NCBI GenBank assembly: GCA_903876735.1
Contig: CAIRAW010000017.1
Span: forward strand, 1 to 36,332
DNA from: an uncultured beta proteobacterium
GTDB taxonomy: Bacteria > Pseudomonadota > Gammaproteobacteria > Burkholderiales > Burkholderiaceae_C
Length of the DNA stretch: 36,332 nucleotides
Direction: 5' to 3'
Shown: in pieces, positions 30,892-36,332 of the stretch
Layout: each line of letters begins with the position of its first letter
How positions within the stretch are numbered: position 1 is the stretch's first letter
Notes under the pieces: model-generated
Database searches by the model: none
Told to the model about the DNA's origin: nothing
The model's input: the letters and a program-made list of their open reading frames with translations, nothing else
Program-made: the position numbers and the translations under genes

Positions 30892-32160
30892 ATGCAATTT
30901 CTCCTGCGCGCTGCTCTGGCTGCTGCTGTATTGACCCTGGGCAACTGCGGCACTGCGCTGGCCGATACGCCGCCCGGCGCCACGGTGGACAGCCTCTTGT
31001 TGCTGGCCCGGGAGCGCAACCCCGAGTTCGGCGCGATGCGCCATGAAGCATCAGCCGCCGGCGAGCGCGTGTTGCCGGCAGGCGCCTTGATGGACCCGCG
31101 ACTCAAGATGGAGTTTCAGGACATCACCAAGGCCGGCGAACAAGCGCCGGCCTTGCTGCCGTCTGATGTGGCCAGCACCGCCTACACCTTGACGCAGGAG
31201 CTGCCTTGGAGCGGCAAGCGCGACCTGAGGCGAGCGATCGCCACGCTGGATGCCGACGCCGCACAGGGGCGTGCCCGGCAGACCTGGGCTGAACTGGCGG
31301 CGCGCATCAAGGCGCTGTTCATCCAGCGTTATCTGGTGCAGGTCAACCAGCGTCTGGCGGGCGAGAACCTGGAGCTGATGCTGCAGCTGGAAAAAGTTCT
31401 GCAGGTGCGCTACGCCGGCGGGCTGGCAGCGCAGCAGGACATCACGCGCATCCACGTCGAGCACACCGGCATGCGCAGCGAACTGCTGGCGCTGGCGGGT
31501 GAGTGGCGGCAAAGCACCACGCGATTGAATACGCTGCTGGCACGCGCAGCCGATGCGCCGCTGGCCGCACCGGCTGCGCTGCGTGCCTTGCCCGAGCCTG
31601 CCAAACTCGATTTTGCTGCGCTCTCAGAGCGGCTGCGCCAGGCCAATCCACAGTTGTTCGTCGAGAGCGCACGCCTGCGCGCAGCGGAGCAATCGCGAGC
31701 TCTCGCCTACAAAAATCGCTACCCCGATTTCACGCTCGGACTGACGGCCATGCAGCGGCAAAGCTCGATCAAGGAATGGGGCTTCATGGTCGAACTCAAT
31801 CTGCCGCTGCGCGACGGCGTGCTGCAGTCGCAGGAACGCGAATCCGAAGCGATGCTCGCGGCCGCCCGCTCGCGCCAGGAGGCGGCGGCCAATCAGGCGC
31901 GGTCCGACCTGTCGGAAAACCTCATCGCGCTGGAGTCGGCACGCCAGACCGAGCACCTGATGACTTACAGCCTGATGCCGCAGGCCGACCTGACCTGGCG
32001 CGCGGCGCTGGCCGGCTACGAAAACGGCAAGGCGGATTTCGCCACCCTGCTGGATGCGCAGCGGCAGATTCGCGGCGCACGGCAAAGCCAGATCAGGGCG
32101 CAGGTTGAAGCGCAACTGCGTCTGGTGGAAATCGAACGATTACTAGGGGAAGATTTATGA
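30892..32160 (+). CDS. cusC: Outer-membrane efflux protein CusC (TolC family)
   Basis: TolC-like outer-membrane channel of the tripartite copper pump, 422 residues. ATG at 30892, nine bases after the previous stop; an in-frame TTG at 30886 is a weaker choice. Signal peptide 1-24 (ends ALA-D). Two outer-membrane efflux repeats (about 45-215 and 235-415) with long helical heptads, and QELPWSGKRDL near the first strand, common in heavy-metal CusC-like proteins. No clear lipobox at the cleavage site. Its stop overlaps cusB (ATGA). Confidence 0.88.
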   Translation: MQFLLRAALAAAVLTLGNCGTALADTPPGATVDSLLLLARERNPEFGAMRHEASAAGERVLPAGALMDPRLKMEFQDITKAGEQAPALLPSDVASTAYTLTQELPWSGKRDLRRAIATLDADAAQGRARQTWAELAARIKALFIQRYLVQVNQRLAGENLELMLQLEKVLQVRYAGGLAAQQDITRIHVEHTGMRSELLALAGEWRQSTTRLNTLLARAADAPLAAPAALRALPEPAKLDFAALSERLRQANPQLFVESARLRAAEQSRALAYKNRYPDFTLGLTAMQRQSSIKEWGFMVELNLPLRDGVLQSQERESEAMLAAARSRQEAAANQARSDLSENLIALESARQTEHLMTYSLMPQADLTWRAALAGYENGKADFATLLDAQRQIRGARQSQIRAQVEAQLRLVEIERLLGEDL

Positions 32161-33689
32161 AGCAAGGCGCTGCACTGGCCATCGGCCTCATCGCCGTGGC
32201 GCTGGCTGCGGGTGGCGGCTATTGGGCGGGCCACCGCAGTCCGAGCCCTGCGACGCCCGACGCGACGCCGGCAAGCCCTGCGGCGAAGAAGCCGCTCTAC
32301 TACCGCAACCCCATGGGCCTGCCCGACACCTCGCCGGTGCCGAAAAAAGACCCGATGGGCATGGACTACATCGCCGTCTTTGCCGGTGGTTCCGACGAAG
32401 AACCGGTAGCGCCGAACCAGCTAAAGTTCAGCACTGAGAAAATCCAGAAGATGGGCGTGCGCACCGAGCCAGCACAACTGCGCCTGCTTGACAAAACCGT
32501 GCGCGCTGCGGGCCGCATTGAGCCCGATGAGCGTCGCCTGGTCACCGTGGCATCCCGCTATGAAGGCTATGTTGAACGCCTGCATGTGAACGCTAGCGGC
32601 CAGGCCGTTGCCAAGGGGCAGCCGCTGTTTGAGGTCTACAGCCCGGAACTGGTCTCGGTGCAGCGCGAATACGCGATTGCGGCGCAGGGCGTGCTATCGC
32701 TGCAGGGGGCCGACAGCCCGGCGCAACTGGGCATGGCGCGGCTCGTTGAATCAAGTTTGCAACGGCTCAAGAACTGGGAGATTTCCGAAGAGCAAATCAA
32801 GGCACTGGTTGCATCCGGCGAAACCAAACGCAGCATGACGTTTCGCTCGCCCGCCAGCGGCATCGTGATGGAAAAAAAGGCGGTGCAGGGCATGCGCTTC
32901 ATGCCGGGCGAGATGCTCTACCAGATCGCCGATCTGTCTGCGGTGTGGGTCGTGGCCGACGTGTTTGAGCAGGATCTTGCTCTGGTCAAGACCGGCGCCA
33001 AGGCCAGGGTCACGATCAACGCCTACCCGGACAAAGTGTTCACGGGCACGGTGAGCTATGTTTACCCGACGCTCAAGCCCGAGACGCGCACGGTGCCGGT
33101 GCGCGTGGAACTTGCCAATCCGGGTCTTCTGCTCAAACCCGGCATGTTTGCCCAGGTCGAGCTTGGCGTTTCCGCCAAGGCCAAGGTCGTGACCGTGCCA
33201 CTGTCGGCCGTGATCGACAGCGGTACGCGCCAGATCGTTTTGCTGGCGCAGGGCGAGGGCCGCTTCACGCCACGCGAGGTCAAGCTCGGCGCGCGAAGTG
33301 ACGACTTCGTCGAAGTGCTCGACGGCGTGAAGGACGGTGAACTGGTGGTGGTTGCCGCCAACTTCCTGATCGACGCCGAGAGCAATCTGAAGGCGGCCGT
33401 GGCCGGCTTCGGTGCTGCGCCGGCCGCGCCCGTCGCAGCGGCGAGTGCACCCGCGGCCAGGACCGCCGGGCATCAAGCGCAGGGCACGATCGACAGCATC
33501 GACGCCAAGGACAACAGCATCAACCTGCGCCACGGCCCGGTGGCAAGCCTGAAGTGGCCGGCTATGACTATGGAGTTCAAACTTGCCAATGCCACACTCC
33601 TGAAAGGCCTGAAGGCGGGCGACCAAGTCAGCGTTGAGTTTGTCGAGCGCCAGGCCGGTGAATGGGTCATCACCAGCGTGAAGAAATAA
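32157..33689 (+). CDS. cusB: Periplasmic adaptor CusB with fused C-terminal CusF domain
   Basis: Membrane-fusion protein linking CusA and CusC, 510 residues. N-terminal anchor or signal (about 5-22), a heavy-metal-binding segment (about 45-75: LYYRNPMGLP...KKDPMGMDYI), lipoyl and helical hairpin parts, beta-barrel, membrane-proximal domain, an Ala/Pro linker (about 420-440) and a C-terminal CusF-like domain (about 437-510). The latter keeps His, then after eight residues Trp (KWPAMTMEF), exactly the CusF ligand pattern. Start overlaps the cusC stop; cusA starts two bases after the cusB stop. Confidence 0.94.
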   Translation: MKQGAALAIGLIAVALAAGGGYWAGHRSPSPATPDATPASPAAKKPLYYRNPMGLPDTSPVPKKDPMGMDYIAVFAGGSDEEPVAPNQLKFSTEKIQKMGVRTEPAQLRLLDKTVRAAGRIEPDERRLVTVASRYEGYVERLHVNASGQAVAKGQPLFEVYSPELVSVQREYAIAAQGVLSLQGADSPAQLGMARLVESSLQRLKNWEISEEQIKALVASGETKRSMTFRSPASGIVMEKKAVQGMRFMPGEMLYQIADLSAVWVVADVFEQDLALVKTGAKARVTINAYPDKVFTGTVSYVYPTLKPETRTVPVRVELANPGLLLKPGMFAQVELGVSAKAKVVTVPLSAVIDSGTRQIVLLAQGEGRFTPREVKLGARSDDFVEVLDGVKDGELVVVAANFLIDAESNLKAAVAGFGAAPAAPVAAASAPAARTAGHQAQGTIDSIDAKDNSINLRHGPVASLKWPAMTMEFKLANATLLKGLKAGDQVSVEFVERQAGEWVITSVKK

Positions 33690-33690
33690 C

Positions 33691-36332
33691 ATGCTGGCCC
33701 ACATCATCGACTGGTCAGGGCGCAATCGCTTTCTGATACTGCTGGCCACGCTGTTCATCACGCTGTGGGGCATTTTTGCCGTGCTGCGCACCCCCATCGA
33801 CGCGCTGCCCGATCTGTCAGACGTGCAGGTGATCGTCTACACCGAGTACCCGGGCCAGGCGCCACAGGTTGTGGAAGACCAGGTTACCTATCCGCTGACC
33901 ACCGCCATGCTCTCGGTGCCGAAATCAAAAGTGGTACGCGGCTTTTCTTTCTTCGGGGCGTCCTTCGTTTACGTCATCTTCGAAGACGGCACCGACATCT
34001 ACTGGGCGCGCTCGCGCGTGCTGGAGTACCTCAACTTCGCATCCGGGCGCATGCCGCGCGGCATCACGCCGCAGATCGGGCCGGACGCCACCGGCGTCGG
34101 CTGGGTCTATCAGTACGCGCTGCTGGCCAAGGACAAGACGCTGGCCGAGTTGCGCTCGATCCAGGACTGGTATGTGCGCTACCAGTTGAGCAAGGCGCAC
34201 GGCGTGGCCGAGGTGGCATCCGTCGGCGGCTTCGTCCAGACCTACCAGGTGACGGTGGACCCGGTCAAGTTGCGCGCCTACGGCATTCCGCTGATGCGCG
34301 TGGCGCAGGTGATACGCGACTCGAACCGCGATGTTGGCGGGCGCGCCGTCGAGATGGCCGAGACCGAGTACATGGTGCGCGGCAAGGGCTATCTGCGCGG
34401 CAAGTCTGACATCGAGATGCTGGTGGTGAAGGCCGACAAGGGCACGCCGGTGCTGGTGCGCGACATCGCCCGTGTCGAACTCACACCCGACGAGCGCCGG
34501 GGACTGACCGAACTCAATGGCGAAGGCGAAGTGGTCTCAGGCATTGCGATGGCGCGCTACGGCCAGAACGCGTTGGAAGTGATCGCGAACCTCAAGGAAA
34601 AGATCGCCGAGATCGGCCCCGGTCTGCCGGCTGGCGTGTCGGTGCAGACGGTGTACGACCGCTCCGAGCTGATTCACCGCGCCATCGACACCTTGAAGCG
34701 CACGCTGCTCGAAGAATCCTTGATCGTGGCAGCGGTATGCGTCGTCTTTCTGCTGCACATGCGCAGCGCGCTGGTGGCGATTCTGATGCTGCCGGTGGGC
34801 ATTCTGATCTCGTTCATCGCCATGCGCCTCTTGGGCATGAGCTCGAACCTGATGAGCCTGGGCGGCATCGCGATCGCCATCGGCGCCATGATCGACGCCG
34901 CCATCGTCATGATCGAAAACGCGCACAAGCATTTGGAAAAATTGGGGTCGGATCCTAATTCGGGGCAGAACAGTCGAGCTGGCCAACCCGTTACCACCGA
35001 ATTGGGCTCTGACCCCGATTTTTCGGAGCGCGCAAAAGCCATCCTGGAAGCCTGCAAAGAAGTCGGCCCCGCGCTGTTCTTCTCGCTGCTGATCATCACG
35101 GTTTCCTTCCTGCCAGTATTCAGCCTCGAAGGCCAGGAGGGGCGCTTGTTCTCGCCGCTGGCCTACACCAAGACCTTTGCCATGGCTGGCGCTGCGCTGC
35201 TGTCTGTGACGCTGGTGCCGGTACTGATGCTGCTGTTCATTCGCGGCAAGGTGCTGCCGGAAGCGAAGAACCCGGTCAACCGTTTCCTGATCTGGGTCTA
35301 CCGCCCCATCATCGAGGGCGTGCTGCGCTGGAAGAAGCTCACCATCGTGCTGGCCGTTCTGGCGCTGGCCGTCTCCTGGTACCCGGCCTCGCGCCTGGGC
35401 TCGGAGTTCATGCCCACGCTCAACGAAGGCTCGCTGCTCTACATGCCGGCGTCGCTACCGGGGATGTCCATCACGAAAGCGGCTGAGTTGCTGCAGACGC
35501 AGGACAAGATCATCAAGAGCTTTCCCGAAGTGGCTTCGGTCTATGGCAAGGCCGGACGCGCCAACAGCGCGACCGACCCGGCGCCGACCGAGATGTTCGA
35601 GACCGTCATCAACCTCAAACCCGAGTCCGAGTGGCGCGCAGGACTGACCATCGACAAGCTGATTGCCGAGATGGACAAGGCGCTGCAATTCCCCGGTGTG
35701 GCGAATTCCTGGACCATGCCGATCAAGGCGCGCACCGACATGCTCTCCACCGGCATCCGCACACCGATTGGCATCAAGGTCTTTGGCAAGGATCTGGGTG
35801 AGATGGAGAAACTCGCGCGGCAAATAGAGACCGTCGTCAAAGCCGTTCCCGGCACGACCAGCGCTTTTGCCGAACGCCTGACCGGCGGCTATTACCTTGA
35901 CATCGAACCCGACCGCACGCAACTGGCGCGCTACGGCCTCGGTGTGGGCGACCTGCTCGACGTCGTCGGCACGGCGCTCGGCGGCGAGATGGTGACGACC
36001 ACGGTCGAGGGCCGTGAGCGCTTCGGCGTGACGGTGCGCTACCCGCGCGAGCTGCGCAGCGACCCGCAGCAGATTGCGCGCGAAGTGCTGATACCCACGA
36101 TGGACGGCGCGATGATTCCACTCGGTCAGGTGGCCAAGGTGCTAATCACCAAAGGCGCACCGGGCATACGCACCGAGAACGCGCTGCTCTCGGCCTACAT
36201 CTACGTCGACATCCGGGATCGCGACATCGGCGGCTATGTCGCCGACGCCAAGAAAGCCGTCGCTGCGCAGGTGAAATTTCCGAGTGGCTATTACGTCACG
36301 TGGAGCGGCCAGTTCGAGTACATGGAGCAAGC
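33691..36332 (+). CDS. cusA: Copper/silver efflux RND pump CusA, 3' end missing
   Basis: Inner-membrane RND proton-driven pump that moves Cu(I)/Ag(I) through CusBC. 880 codons are visible, open to the window edge; a full protein is about 1050. The metal-binding Met triad of E. coli CusA (573, 623, 672) is matched by Met585 (LLYMP), Met635 (PTEM) and Met684 (DMLSTGI). The proton-relay Asp405 corresponds to Asp402 (GAMIDAAIVMIEN). Between these, the linker after AHKHLEK contains the 83-bp palindromic element read in frame, making the linker 15 residues longer than in E. coli. The frame stays open, so the pump is probably functional. Confidence 0.95.
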   Translation, partial: MLAHIIDWSGRNRFLILLATLFITLWGIFAVLRTPIDALPDLSDVQVIVYTEYPGQAPQVVEDQVTYPLTTAMLSVPKSKVVRGFSFFGASFVYVIFEDGTDIYWARSRVLEYLNFASGRMPRGITPQIGPDATGVGWVYQYALLAKDKTLAELRSIQDWYVRYQLSKAHGVAEVASVGGFVQTYQVTVDPVKLRAYGIPLMRVAQVIRDSNRDVGGRAVEMAETEYMVRGKGYLRGKSDIEMLVVKADKGTPVLVRDIARVELTPDERRGLTELNGEGEVVSGIAMARYGQNALEVIANLKEKIAEIGPGLPAGVSVQTVYDRSELIHRAIDTLKRTLLEESLIVAAVCVVFLLHMRSALVAILMLPVGILISFIAMRLLGMSSNLMSLGGIAIAIGAMIDAAIVMIENAHKHLEKLGSDPNSGQNSRAGQPVTTELGSDPDFSERAKAILEACKEVGPALFFSLLIITVSFLPVFSLEGQEGRLFSPLAYTKTFAMAGAALLSVTLVPVLMLLFIRGKVLPEAKNPVNRFLIWVYRPIIEGVLRWKKLTIVLAVLALAVSWYPASRLGSEFMPTLNEGSLLYMPASLPGMSITKAAELLQTQDKIIKSFPEVASVYGKAGRANSATDPAPTEMFETVINLKPESEWRAGLTIDKLIAEMDKALQFPGVANSWTMPIKARTDMLSTGIRTPIGIKVFGKDLGEMEKLARQIETVVKAVPGTTSAFAERLTGGYYLDIEPDRTQLARYGLGVGDLLDVVGTALGGEMVTTTVEGRERFGVTVRYPRELRSDPQQIAREVLIPTMDGAMIPLGQVAKVLITKGAPGIRTENALLSAYIYVDIRDRDIGGYVADAKKAVAAQVKFPSGYYVTWSGQFEYMEQ
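34939..35021. repeat. 83-bp palindromic element, copy 2 (inside cusA)
   Basis: Same length and plan as 4176-4258: starts AAATTGGGGTCG, AATTCGGGGCAGA, variable centre, then CACCGAATTGGGCTCTGACCCC. Read in the cusA frame it gives LGSDPNS...TELGSDPDF, so LGSDP appears twice. The ends are better conserved between copies than the centre. The first hairpin is imperfect here (six of eight pairs). Confidence 0.88.

Overview
The window looks like chromosomal DNA of a GC-rich betaproteobacterium, most likely Burkholderiales and close to Comamonadaceae (Rhodoferax/Polaromonas-like). This rests on protein features: a urtABCDE urea transporter, a TorF-like porin next to glnK-amtB, a methionine synthase split into two genes, an SAH riboswitch, DUF4148-type repeats and a cus copper-efflux operon. 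The genus is an inference. No tRNA, rRNA, CRISPR array, transposase or integrase was seen.

Layout. (1) 2-2512: 3' part of a PAS-GGDEF-EAL c-di-GMP protein whose GGDEF motif is degenerate. (2) 2887-8605: urtABCDE, with an 83-bp palindromic element between urtA and urtB. A lone ureD (8721-9551) faces urtE, and a double-hairpin repeat lies between the two stop codons. (3) 9625-12483: a large RTX/FG-GAP/DUF4214 protein of secreted type. (4) 12677-15375, minus strand: TorF-like porin, glnK and amtB, with a sigma-54 promoter upstream and an intrinsic terminator downstream. (5) 15577-18337: yifB/comM and an MFS transporter. (6) 18338-25771: metH in two pieces. The cobalamin-binding piece has a well-formed SAH riboswitch; the homocysteine-methyltransferase piece lies 3.6 kb away. 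Between them are a LysR regulator, a small exported protein with three tandem repeats, and an acyl-CoA ligase. (7) 25835-27721: recQ. (8) 27705-36332: copper/silver resistance: cusS and cusR on minus, a cop-box-like palindrome, then cusF-like, a DsbA-like thiol protein, cusC, cusB (with a fused CusF domain) and cusA, which runs off the window.

How the genes work together. Regions 2 and 4 are nitrogen acquisition: urea uptake, ammonium uptake and PII signalling, the latter under a sigma-54 promoter. Region 6 is methyl-cycle metabolism, where SAH should switch on synthesis of the MetH core. Region 8 senses periplasmic copper or silver and exports it through a CusCBA tripartite pump.

The most unusual observation is that the same 83-bp palindromic element occurs twice, 31 kb apart: once between urtA and urtB, and once inside cusA, where the reading frame stays open and the element codes for part of a linker between membrane segments. 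The SAH riboswitch with a visible Shine-Dalgarno-masking helix, the separated metH pieces, the orphan inverted ureD, and a terminator-like hairpin directly in front of the triple-repeat gene are the other points worth following.
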